From Streptomyces sp. NBC_01210 (GTDB lineage Bacteria; Actinomycetota; Actinomycetes; Streptomycetales; Streptomycetaceae): a stretch of DNA of 64,000 bases. The stretch's first letter is position 1. Every line of letters starts with the position of its first letter. Under the pieces are notes generated by a model. It did no database searches, was not told where the DNA came from, and saw nothing but the letters and a program-made list of their open reading frames with translations. Both the position numbers and the translations under genes were made by a program. Where the stretch lies: positions 4,030,001-4,094,000 of the forward strand of contig NZ_CP108549.1 in NCBI RefSeq assembly GCF_036010325.1, read 5' to 3'. This document shows, one piece after another, positions 25,811 to 33,042 of this stretch.

Positions 25811-26356
25811 TCACAACCAGCTGATCACTGTGCTGATACCGATGCACATGAGCGCGAGGCAGACGATCAAGCCCGCCATGCATCCCAGTCCGAAGAGCGA
25901 GTCATGGACGGATCCCGGCTCGGTAGGTTCGTCAGCCCCGGAGCCCGCCTGGTCCCAGTCCACCGGTTTCCCCGAGGACTGCGATGCAGCGAGGCGCATC
26001 GCGGCCAGTTGCGCACGAGCGAAGGGAGTCTCCGCTGCCGCTTCCGAGCCACGCCAAGCCAGTGCCCGCATACGGTCGGCCGGGTGTCGGTAACGGGCTT
26101 CGAAGGCCGCCACCTCCTCGGGAGAGCGCCCGGCGTCGAGGTAACTCCAGCGGCCGGCTTGCGCCGACTCCCCGAACAGGCGATAGACGGCCGCGAGCCT
26201 GACGCGAAGGGAGAGGTCTGCGGGGAAAGAGGACACCAGCCCGCGCAAACGCTGCCGTGCCACAGGAAGGCGGCCCGCCGCGAGGTCGGTGTCCACCTTG
26301 GCCAAGGTGTTCTCGATAGTCACGATTGGCCATGATTGCTGCCAACCACGGTGCAT
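25811..26356 (-). CDS. DUF6584-like protein with C-terminal membrane segment (181 aa)
   Basis: The N-terminal half is helical and TPR-like (ENTLAKVDTDLAAGRLPVAR, QRLRGLVSSFPADLSLRVRL, AAVYRLFGESAQAGRW), and the C-terminal 25 residues form a membrane segment (LGCMAGLIVCLALMCIGIST). I recall this arrangement from Streptomyces proteins filed as DUF6584. The start is uncertain: ATG at 26356 has no binding site, and a GTG at 26323 begins where conservation seems to begin. Function unknown. Confidence 0.65.
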   Translation of the reverse strand: MHRGWQQSWPIVTIENTLAKVDTDLAAGRLPVARQRLRGLVSSFPADLSLRVRLAAVYRLFGESAQAGRWSYLDAGRSPEEVAAFEARYRHPADRMRALAWRGSEAAAETPFARAQLAAMRLAASQSSGKPVDWDQAGSGADEPTEPGSVHDSLFGLGCMAGLIVCLALMCIGISTVISWL

Positions 26357-26428
26357 GCCAAGGGTTTCCCGTGCAGGTCGGCCGATGGGCCCCGCCGTCC
26401 CCGAGAGGGGTGAGCGGGGCCCAGGGTG

Positions 26429-26908
26429 TCACCCGGGGAAGTCCAACCACTTGAGGCAGACCGTGGAGGACTTCGCCTCGTTCGTCACCCCGTTGACGGT
26501 GAACCGCACGGTGCCTCCGTAGGGGCCGCCGACGTATCCGGCTCCCCAGTCGTAGCAGTCCGGGACGGCAGCCGTGGGTCCGTAGCAGGCCCGCTGGGTA
26601 CCGGTGCTCAGCGTCATCTGCTCGCAGGAGGCGTTGCCGAAGTCGCTGGAGATGGCACCGGAGACGGTAACGGCCTTGCCGGAATGGTTGTTTGCGACCA
26701 GCACGACCTGGGCGCGGCCCAAGTCGCTGACGACGAGACAGCCTTGGAAGGCCACCCCGCTGACCGCGGTGTGCGCCACGCTCTTCCCGCAGCTGGTGAC
26801 CTTACCGACCGTCTGCCACTGCGGCGCGGCCACGGCCGTGCCGGAGCCCAGGATCACGCTGCCGAGCACGGCGGCCCCCGCCGCGACTGTCTTCAACACC
26901 TGACGCAT
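26429..26908 (-). CDS. Secreted protein of unknown function (159 aa)
   Basis: A signal peptide (MRQVLKTVAAGAAVLGSVIL, ending GTAVAA) is followed by a beta-rich mature domain with six or so Cys (VTSCGKS, FQGCLVVSD, ASCEQMTLS, RACYGPT, PDCYDWG, STVCLKW). The segment VVLVANNHSGKAVTVSG has the look of an immunoglobulin-like or carbohydrate-binding strand set. It belongs to the set of small exported proteins in this accessory region. A C-rich terminator-like stretch follows. No family recognised. Confidence 0.75.
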   Translation of the reverse strand: MRQVLKTVAAGAAVLGSVILGSGTAVAAPQWQTVGKVTSCGKSVAHTAVSGVAFQGCLVVSDLGRAQVVLVANNHSGKAVTVSGAISSDFGNASCEQMTLSTGTQRACYGPTAAVPDCYDWGAGYVGGPYGGTVRFTVNGVTNEAKSSTVCLKWLDFPG

Positions 26909-26965
26909 GGCATCCCCCTCTGCATTACCCCCGATGAGGTTCGAACTCTAGATCAATTCGGGGAG

Positions 26966-27046
26966 GGACGTGTCCCCTTTTAGACAGGAACGGGAGCGGG
27001 GATTCACGACCAACCTTGGGCCACGATCCCTCAGGGGGACACGTCC
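26966..27046. repeat. 12-bp inverted repeat upstream of the small gene at 27127
   Basis: GGACGTGTCCCC (26966-26977) and GGGGACACGTCC (27035-27046) are perfect complements 57 bases apart, within the gap between the secreted-protein gene and the gene at 27127. They could be two halves of an operator or the arms of a large hairpin. Confidence 0.4.
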
Positions 27047-27126
27047 GCCCTTCACTCAGGGACTCTGTAGCGCGGCCATTTGCGTTGTGAACGTCGGGAC
27101 ATCCAGATCAGGAGGACACTGGACGT

Positions 27127-27372
27127 ATGGCCCTACCCAAAACGCATCGTTGCTCGACCTGCTCGGACGGTGCCGCGCAGGACACAGTCCTTCACGAAGA
27201 CCTCGTCGTCGGAGCACCGCTGTCCATGGAGGATCTCACCGACGCGCAGCGCCTCGACCGGTTCGCCCGCAAGTATGCCCACGACGGTTGCCTGGTCAAA
27301 GAAGTCCGGCGGGTGCCGCACGACAGCTTGAGCGGCTACGCCTGGTCCGTCCGCTTCACCGAGAATTCGTAA
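27127..27372 (+). CDS. Hypothetical protein (81 aa)
   Basis: ATG with AGGAGG 12 bases upstream. The protein starts with a possible metal site (HRCSTCSDG) and continues with charged helices and a beta end (LTDAQRLDRFARKYAHDGCL, HDSLSGYAWSVRFTE). The coding frame has the expected G/C third positions. It ends about 60 bases before att site 4. Function unknown. Confidence 0.6.
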   Translation: MALPKTHRCSTCSDGAAQDTVLHEDLVVGAPLSMEDLTDAQRLDRFARKYAHDGCLVKEVRRVPHDSLSGYAWSVRFTENS

Positions 27373-27415
27373 CAAGTGGATCACCCGCCGCTACCGGAAG
27401 ATGCCTGCATCCACC

Positions 27416-27429
27416 GCTGACATCAACGA
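27416..27429 (+). repeat. GCTGACATCAACGA motif, copy 3
   Basis: The motif lies immediately before att site 4 (27436), in the same relation to a tRNA 3' end as copy 1. A further TGACATCAACG lies at 27519-27529, beyond the terminator. Confidence 0.55.
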
Positions 27430-27435
27430 CGGCGG

Positions 27436-27471
27436 AGCGGGTGCCGTCGGTTCGAGTCCTGCCGGGGCGCC
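27436..27471 (+). repeat. Degenerate tRNA-Arg 3'-end repeat, att site 4
   Basis: AGCGGGTGCCGTCGGTTCGA and the following TCCTGCCGGGG differ from the 3098 core at four positions in about 31, and the acceptor end is altered to GCGCC. Orientation is the same as sites 1-3. A perfect 16-bp terminator hairpin follows at 27477-27510. Confidence 0.65.
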
Positions 27472-27476
27472 GGCGA

Positions 27477-27510
27477 AAAGGCCACCTACCAACCTTGGTA
27501 GGTGGCCTTT
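27477..27510 (+). terminator. Perfect 16-bp hairpin terminator after att site 4
   Basis: AAAGGCCACCTACCAA and TTGGTAGGTGGCCTTT are perfect complements with a two-base CC loop and end in TTT. Confidence 0.75.
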
Positions 27511-27910
27511 GACATGTCTGACATCAACGGCGGCGGTCACTCACGGCCGGACGCCTCTTGAGCAGCCGTTCCATGTGGCTGATGGCCCCACGCTCGGCGT
27601 CCTGGCACCACCCCGCCGCTCGGTCATCCGCCGGCTGCCGACTGAGTGCCAAACGCATCCGAGAAGGGGAAATCCAGGGCCCAATCGGAGGACCTGCTTT
27701 CACCTCATCGGCTGCCATAGAGGCTTACCGGTAGGCCTATCGGCTTACCCGACAGGCCAGGCCCATCCCAAGCTTGTAGCGTCAGTTCACAGACGCCGAG
27801 CTCCGCCGAATCGCCCAACCGATACTTACCAAACTTTACCGCGGACCAGATCGGGACAGGTCTGCTGCCGCGTCCGGACCGATGGACCGGAATTACAGAA
27901 AGGGAAAGAA
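27511..27910. other. 400-base region upstream of the serine hydrolase
   Basis: A 64-codon frame on the minus strand, 27718 to 27524, is a weak gene candidate: internal RLALSRQPADDRAAGWCQDA and ERGAISHMERLLKRR look protein-like, but I cannot confirm a binding site. The right part is richer in A+T and probably holds the promoter of the gene at 27911. Confidence 0.4.
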
Positions 27911-28936
27911 TTGACTCTCAGCAAGATAGCCCCAAAAGTAACTTTAGGGCTATTTGTCGTAGCGGTCTCTGCTTCGGCCGTCGCTCCTGTTTCCACGGCA
28001 ACCGTCTCCCATGAGCCGCGGAACATAAAACCCTCCCATGGGGCACGGAGCATAAAATCCGCCCAAGAGGCGCGGAGCATAAAATTCACATCCAAGCGAC
28101 TCAAGGGCGGGCTGATTGAATGCGCGTCCGAAAACCCCGGACTGGCAGCCTTCCTCACTCGAGACATAGCGAAGTCGCTCAAAAATCGCGCCAGTAAAGC
28201 CTCGGTGGTGCTGTACGACCGGACCACCCATACCTCCTGCACGTACGGCGCGGACAAGCACTACGACTCCGCGAGCATAGTCAAGCCGATGATATTGGGG
28301 GCTCTGCTCCTGGACAGAGGCGTCCACCTGTCCAAGGAAAAGCAGGACCTGGCGAGGCAGATGATCGTGAGCTCGGACAACGACGCGACGTACACCCTGT
28401 GGGACATCGTAGGCCCCAAAAATATCCAGAATTTCCTGGACAAGGCCGGAATGAAGAACACCGTCCTCGACGAAGCAGGCTTCATGGGCCTGACCCAGGT
28501 CACTGCAAGAGACCAGGCCAAACTGCTTGAGCTGCTCACCGCCAAGGACAGCTCGGTCCTGAACGCCGAAGAGCGCAGCTACATCCTGGGCCTCATGCGT
28601 GATGTGCAGAAGGATCAGCGGTGGGGAACTCCCGCTGCGGCTCCCTCGGATGCTGCTGTACAGGTCAAGAACGGGTGGCTTCAGCGTTCCGAGACCGGGC
28701 TCAAGAACCCCTGGGATCGCGGAGATTGGAAGGTCAACAGCATGAGTGCGATCACCGGCCGTGCCTACGACTACGGCCTCGTGGTCCTCACCGAGAACAA
28801 CAGAGTTCCTGAAGGCGAGTCGCCGGAGGTGGGGTGGGACTACGGCATGGATACGGTTGAGGGCGTGGCAAAGGCCATCCACCATGACCTGTACCCGGAC
28901 CACACTCCCCCGGCTACCGGCAATCCCAGCCTGTGA
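27911..28936 (+). CDS. Class A beta-lactamase-like serine hydrolase, secreted (341 aa)
   Basis: I chose a TTG start at 27911 because AAAGGGAAAG lies just upstream and a signal peptide follows (SKIAPKVTLGLFVVAVSASA). The catalytic domain has the S-x-x-K nucleophile in SASIVKPMILGA, an SDN motif in VSSDNDATYTLW and a K-x-G near QVKNGWLQRS, the three elements of class A beta-lactamases and related penicillin-recognising enzymes. The omega-loop Glu cannot be assigned with certainty, so lactamase activity is plausible but not proven. Between signal and catalytic domain there are three tandem 27-base repeats (28012-28095) rich in Arg, Ser, Ile and Lys. The gene has lower G+C than its neighbours and lies between att sites 4 and 5, so it is probably acquired cargo. 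Confidence 0.8.
   Translation: MTLSKIAPKVTLGLFVVAVSASAVAPVSTATVSHEPRNIKPSHGARSIKSAQEARSIKFTSKRLKGGLIECASENPGLAAFLTRDIAKSLKNRASKASVVLYDRTTHTSCTYGADKHYDSASIVKPMILGALLLDRGVHLSKEKQDLARQMIVSSDNDATYTLWDIVGPKNIQNFLDKAGMKNTVLDEAGFMGLTQVTARDQAKLLELLTAKDSSVLNAEERSYILGLMRDVQKDQRWGTPAAAPSDAAVQVKNGWLQRSETGLKNPWDRGDWKVNSMSAITGRAYDYGLVVLTENNRVPEGESPEVGWDYGMDTVEGVAKAIHHDLYPDHTPPATGNPSL
28012..28095 (+). repeat. Three tandem 27-base repeats inside the serine hydrolase gene
   Basis: Units carry the common block CGGAGCATAAAA (first copy CGGAACATAAAA) and encode repeated R(S/N)IK peptides (EARSIK, GARSIK, EPRNIK). They sit in the linker between signal peptide and enzyme domain. Confidence 0.65.
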
Positions 28937-28987
28937 ACAGTGGGCAGGACGTAACTGCACCCGCGATTCAGGCCAGGCGCTCGAAGA

Positions 28988-29962
28988 TCAGTGACTGCGG
29001 AGAAAGTTGACGAACTCCTCGAACTCCACCTTGTTGGTGCGGGATACCCTCCGTTTGTCCCGGAGCGTCATGGGAATGTCCCCCACTTCCGCTCCGGCCA
29101 GCATCAAGGGGACGGTAACGCGGGACGAATCGCCGCTGAACTCGGCGTTGAGGATGGCCCCGTACTCGTTCTTGGTCCAGCCACCCTTGGTCAGATTCTT
29201 GCTGATGCATGGAATAACGAAGTGGCTCGCCTGGAGGCCCTCATCGATCTTCTGGGTCACAAAGTCCCCAAAGCTGATCTGCGCACTGTCCAGCCAGTAG
29301 CTGATTCCCTTCTCGGCGAGGGCCGCCGCGATTCTCCCAACCTCCACAGCGTCCTCCTTCGAATGGCAGAGGAAGACGTCGTAAGCGAATTCCCTTCCGC
29401 CAGGCTCGGCGACGGCCGGAGCGACGAACGGCAACTGTGTACGCTCCACCACCACGGATTTCGCCAGCACGCCGGCGCTGTAGAGCCTGACCAATCCCGC
29501 GTAGCCGGGGAAGGGTACGTGCGGGCAGTTGGCCAGCAGTTCGTACGTCCGCTCCCCGGTCCGGATCTCGCCACGCACCCGGCCGGAGAAGAACTCCAGC
29601 GAGAAGTGGTTGTAACCACGTGCAAGCACGACCGGCTCCGACAACTGGGCGACCGGGGTCAGCATGCCTTCCCGGAACACGCCAATCCGGGCAACGGTGA
29701 TGGCGGTGCCGGCCGTAACCTGCGGTGCCGTGTAGAAGGCCACGAAGGTCCAGTCCCGGTCGGCCCGACAGACCAGTCCCGCGCCCGTTCCCCAGCGCTC
29801 CGTGAGCCGTATGTCGGCGGACACCCGCCCGTTGAGTACTGGCCCGGGCGCGAGGTCGGTGACGTAGGAAGCGGCGTATTCGCCGATACCACCGCCGTGA
29901 CCGGTGAGCATGGTGGAAAGAGCCGTCCAGTCCCCGCTATGCGAGGGATGCCAGTCGTTCAC
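28988..29962 (-). CDS. TIR-domain protein with N-terminal beta-sandwich domain (324 aa)
   Basis: Residues about 1-185 look like a concanavalin/LamG-like or DUF1080-like beta sandwich (NGRVSADIRLTERWGTGAGL, GYNHFSLEFFSGRVRGEI, LVRLYSAGVLAKSVVVERT). A TIR domain follows from about residue 192: YDVFLCHSKEDAVEVGRIAA, ALAEKGISYWLDSAQISFGD and WTKNEYGAILNAEF, whose Glu is in the place of the catalytic Glu of NAD-cleaving bacterial TIRs. The GTG start overlaps the end of the upstream VWA gene by 26 bases, with GAGAGG before it, so the two are co-translated. TIR effectors are widespread in anti-phage systems; pairing with a lectin-like sensor and a VWA protein is not one I know. Confidence 0.85.
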   Translation of the reverse strand: MNDWHPSHSGDWTALSTMLTGHGGGIGEYAASYVTDLAPGPVLNGRVSADIRLTERWGTGAGLVCRADRDWTFVAFYTAPQVTAGTAITVARIGVFREGMLTPVAQLSEPVVLARGYNHFSLEFFSGRVRGEIRTGERTYELLANCPHVPFPGYAGLVRLYSAGVLAKSVVVERTQLPFVAPAVAEPGGREFAYDVFLCHSKEDAVEVGRIAAALAEKGISYWLDSAQISFGDFVTQKIDEGLQASHFVIPCISKNLTKGGWTKNEYGAILNAEFSGDSSRVTVPLMLAGAEVGDIPMTLRDKRRVSRTNKVEFEEFVNFLRSH

Positions 29963-31397
29963 GGAGCCTCTCGCGCTTCGTCTCCAGGTCGGCCCGGTTC
30001 GCGGGGAATCGTGGGATCAGCGCGTCGGCGACCCCGAGCGCACTCACCAGCAGGGTGATCTCCACGTCCTCGTCTGCCTCGCTCACAGCGTGCCAGCGCT
30101 GCTGCTTGCGTGCCCCCTCATGCATACGGCTCTTGCGCCAGACGTTGACCAGCCTCTTGACCTCAGGCTCGTCGAGATACTCCTCCACCAAGTCTCCGAT
30201 CAGCAGTGACGTCTCGTTCATCTGACGCTGCTGGCGGAGGTTGCCCATCTCCACCCCCATACGCCCGACGCCGATCGCGGCGGCCTGGCCCCCGACCGCG
30301 AACTCGGCTTGCCGCACGCGAGCGATTTCGGCCGTCAGCATCTGCTTCATGCCGCTCAGGTCGCCCGACTCAAGGTCGTCGAGCAGCTTCTCGTCCGTGG
30401 TCTCGGCCCGGTACTGCTCCACCACGCTCTGGACCAGCGCGTGGACGGGAGTGGCGACCACCTCCGCCAGCGGGGCCAGTGCGACGACCTGGTCAGCGGC
30501 GGCGACCTGGCGGCTGTCGTCGTACAGGACAGCGCCGATGGTGAACTCCTCGCCGTCCAGCCGCGTCGGGTCGATCTGCAGCCGGACCGCGAAATTGAAC
30601 GTGTCCTGCCCCTTCAGGGGGCGCAGAGCGTAGCGCGAGCGACGAGGGACCTTGCGCAGGGAGTTCAGCTCCTGACTCATGCTCACGCCGGGTGGCAGGG
30701 TCAGCTCGACCCTGGGGCGGTCGACCACGACGCTGAGGGCACCGCGGAACTCCTCCTCCAGGATGTTGTCGATGCCGGTTTCGCTGATGTACCAGAACCG
30801 GCCGCCGGAGGCGCTGGCGATCGCCTCCAGCAGGTCCTCCTGAAAGTCGTTGCCGATCCCGATCGTCGAAGTGCTGATGCCTTCGTCGCGGGCGCGTGAG
30901 GCCACCACGGCAAGGGCGGCCTTCTTGGTCTCCCCCGCGTTCGCCATTCCGTCCGAGAGCAGGATGAGTCGGCCGTAGTGATTCTCCGTCATATAGCTCT
31001 GGAGCTCCAACAGCCCCTGGTACCACCCCAAGGACAGATTGGTGGAACCCCTCGGCTGAATCGCGTTGAGCCGCTCCTCCACCTCGGCCTTGGGCGTCTG
31101 TGGATTGATGACCACCAGGGTTTCGTAGTCGAACACGACTACGGTGAAAAGATCGTCGCCGGTGATTCGCCGGAAGATGTCGCCACAGCTCCGTTTGGCG
31201 ATTTCCAGCTTGCCCTGGTCGGCCATGCTGCCGCTGCGGTCGATGACCAGGCACAGGTTCATCGCGCCGCCGGTCCGGTCGGCGTCCTCGGCGGCGCGGC
31301 ACCTTACCTCGACCACGATGTCGAACTCGGTGACCTCGTCGTTCCGGGCGGCGGGCCGCTCCGGTAACACCAGGATTTCGATGGGTTGATCGTTCAT
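29937..31397 (-). CDS. VWA-domain protein (486 aa), partner of the TIR protein
   Basis: ATG at 31397 with GGGGGAGG upstream. The VWA domain covers about residues 20-215 with a complete MIDAS: DRSGSMADQ (D-x-S-x-S), a Thr near PRGSTNLSLGW and the Asp in ILLSDGMANAGE. A beta domain follows (RVELTLPPGVSMSQELNSL) and then a long helical C-terminus (VHALVQSVVEQYRAETTDEK, EVEMGNLRQQ-like coil) ending in ETKRERLRERL. No signal peptide or membrane helix is present, so it is cytoplasmic. VWA proteins bind metal-dependent partners, and here it could hold or license the TIR effector. The operon starts about 75 bases from att site 5. Confidence 0.88.
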   Translation of the reverse strand: MNDQPIEILVLPERPAARNDEVTEFDIVVEVRCRAAEDADRTGGAMNLCLVIDRSGSMADQGKLEIAKRSCGDIFRRITGDDLFTVVVFDYETLVVINPQTPKAEVEERLNAIQPRGSTNLSLGWYQGLLELQSYMTENHYGRLILLSDGMANAGETKKAALAVVASRARDEGISTSTIGIGNDFQEDLLEAIASASGGRFWYISETGIDNILEEEFRGALSVVVDRPRVELTLPPGVSMSQELNSLRKVPRRSRYALRPLKGQDTFNFAVRLQIDPTRLDGEEFTIGAVLYDDSRQVAAADQVVALAPLAEVVATPVHALVQSVVEQYRAETTDEKLLDDLESGDLSGMKQMLTAEIARVRQAEFAVGGQAAAIGVGRMGVEMGNLRQQRQMNETSLLIGDLVEEYLDEPEVKRLVNVWRKSRMHEGARKQQRWHAVSEADEDVEITLLVSALGVADALIPRFPANRADLETKRERLRERLASLA

Positions 31398-31470
31398 ATC
31401 CTCCCCCTTCGCGGCGCCAGGGAATCACATCCGAGAACCGGCGGGGGCGTTATCCGACGCATCTTTACCC

Positions 31471-31507
31471 AAGCGGGTGTCGCAGGTTCGAAGCCCGCCG
31501 GGGCGCC
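31471..31507 (+). repeat. Degenerate tRNA-Arg 3'-end repeat, att site 5
   Basis: AAGCGGGTGTCGCAGGTTCG and two more bases are identical to the 3098 core, then AAGCCCGCCGGGGCGCC diverges. It is in the same orientation as the others and marks the right edge of the accessory region. The terminator hairpin at 31513-31546 follows. Confidence 0.65.
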
Positions 31508-31512
31508 GGCGC

Positions 31513-31546
31513 AAAGACCCTCAGCCGATCACGGCCGAGGGTCTTT
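31513..31546 (+). terminator. Hairpin terminator after att site 5
   Basis: AAAGACCCTC and GAGGGTCTTT form a perfect 10-bp outer stem and CGGCC-type inner pairing is possible; it ends in TTT. Confidence 0.65.
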
Positions 31547-31649
31547 GACATTCGCTCAGGACTTGCCGAGCGCGAGGTCACCGATCACCCCGATCCGGAT
31601 GCCCAGCCATGCCACACTTTCCCGCCGGTCCAGGGCTAAGGTCGGCCGC

Positions 31650-31934
31650 ATGAGTCAGTACGCCACAGCGATTCAGGACGCGGCACAGGAACAGGACCAC
31701 TTCGGCCCGAGCGGCCATGACATCCGTCAGCCCGTCCGCGTGCACGCGGTTCACTGGCCCGATCCCGGCGGCACCGGCTGGGAAGAGGCCAGGACGATGT
31801 GCGGCCGGCCCACGGTCGGTATGGAGAAGGCCGTGCACACGGCTCCCGATCCCACCATCTGGCATGCGCCCAGATGGGATCAGCTGAAGTGCGGCACCTG
31901 CGACGAAGCAGTGCGGAACGCCACGCGCGACTGA
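31650..31934 (+). CDS. Hypothetical protein (94 aa)
   Basis: ATG at 31650 with a weak AAGG upstream. The protein has a Cys/His-containing C-terminal half (RTMCGRPTVG, WHAPRWDQLKCGTCDEAVRN) that could bind a metal and a hydrophilic N-terminus (MSQYATAIQDAAQEQDHFGP). I recognise it only as a Streptomyces-type hypothetical. It converges with the membrane-anchored protein gene on the other strand. Confidence 0.6.
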   Translation: MSQYATAIQDAAQEQDHFGPSGHDIRQPVRVHAVHWPDPGGTGWEEARTMCGRPTVGMEKAVHTAPDPTIWHAPRWDQLKCGTCDEAVRNATRD

Positions 31935-31972
31935 TGCCCACGAGTGCGGACTGCGGGGCCCCGACTCGCCTG

Positions 31973-33001
31973 TCAGGCCCGGCAGTCCGCTCTCATCTGG
32001 GCCGCCGCGTGGTGTGCGCCCCCGCGTTGGTCGCTGCCCCAGTCCTTGCCGCGGTCCACGAGCTGCACCGTGAGCTGCTGGTTGAGGACCGGGATCTTCT
32101 CCACGATCAGGCCGCGGCCGCGCAGTGACGTCTGGTCGACCTCGAAGGACTTGATCGCGCTGTCCTGGTCGGCGGGATAGGCCAGCACCGTGTACGTCGT
32201 CGGATCGCCCGCCACATCGCGGTCGCGCTCGCTCTCGGGTATGGCGACGGACACCGAGCAGGTCGCGTATCCACTGCCCACGTACCAGGACCAGGTCGCC
32301 GTGCCCCCGCTGTCCTTGGTCGGACTGCCCGACATGGGGACCGCGCTGAAGCTGCCGTCGCAGCCGTCACCCTTGTGGCCGCCGGTGTACACCGTGTACC
32401 AGCCGTCGTCGCCGTCGCTGAAGCGGCCGCGCTCCTGGTAGCTGCCGCCGCCGGTGCAACCGGGCCCCGCCCAGGCGGAGTACGAGGGGCGGTGGACGTT
32501 CTGCGGGGGCTTCGGCTTCTTCTCGCCCTGGGAACCGCCGGGGCTCGGCGACGGCGAGCCCGTCGGTGACTCGGAGGGGGCGCCGGGCAGCGCCGTGGGC
32601 TCGATGCGCTGCGGGGCGCCGCCGAAGTCGCCGCGGTCGAAGTCGAAGCCGGAGTCGGAGTCACCGCCGGACGCGTCCGCCCCGGCCCGTTCCGAGTCGC
32701 CTCCGTACAGCGAGACCGCCGTGACCACCATGGTGAGTGCCATCAGCACAACTCCGCCGACCAGCAGGATCTTTCCGGTTCGGGAGAGGAGGGAGACGCG
32801 TCCTGCCGGCGTGTCGCGGGCCTCCCGCGCCCCGCTCGGGGTCCGGCCTCTGGCACCAGCCACTCTGCCTCCTGTGCACTCCGGGCATGGCATCCCGGGC
32901 AGCGACATCCTGCCGTCGCCGCCGCCACATTGTTCGCATGCCGTGTCACACCTGCACCACTGGACCAACCGCGCGGTATGACAAGGATGCCCACTATGCA
33001 T
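31973..33001 (-). CDS. Membrane-anchored protein with zinc-finger-like N-terminus (342 aa)
   Basis: The N-terminus has Cys pairs in DnaJ-type spacing (CDTACEQCGGGDGRM, MPCPECTGGRV), followed by one membrane helix near residues 74-97 (GKILLVGGVVLMALTMVVTA). A Ser/Pro/Gly-rich linker leads to a C-terminal beta-rich domain (CTGGGSYQERGRFSDGDDGW, GTATWSWYVGSGYATCSVSV) that would be extracellular and resembles adhesin-like or Ig-like folds. Start uncertain: ATG at 33001 keeps the first Cys pairs; an internal ATG at 32908 is possible. Function unknown. Confidence 0.65.
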   Translation of the reverse strand: MHSGHPCHTARLVQWCRCDTACEQCGGGDGRMSLPGMPCPECTGGRVAGARGRTPSGAREARDTPAGRVSLLSRTGKILLVGGVVLMALTMVVTAVSLYGGDSERAGADASGGDSDSGFDFDRGDFGGAPQRIEPTALPGAPSESPTGSPSPSPGGSQGEKKPKPPQNVHRPSYSAWAGPGCTGGGSYQERGRFSDGDDGWYTVYTGGHKGDGCDGSFSAVPMSGSPTKDSGGTATWSWYVGSGYATCSVSVAIPESERDRDVAGDPTTYTVLAYPADQDSAIKSFEVDQTSLRGRGLIVEKIPVLNQQLTVQLVDRGKDWGSDQRGGAHHAAAQMRADCRA

Positions 33002-33042
33002 CAGCGGACCGGGACGAGGTAGGTGTTAACGGCGGTAAGGGG

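Noticed and set aside
3098..31507. Complete tRNA genes at the five tRNA-like sites
   Set aside because: All five carry only the 3' half; no D-arm or 5' acceptor strand is present upstream.
27416..31507. Class Thoeris or CBASS-type assignment for the TIR operon
   Set aside because: There is no SIR2-type ThsA, no cyclase and no second known effector; only VWA and TIR genes are present.
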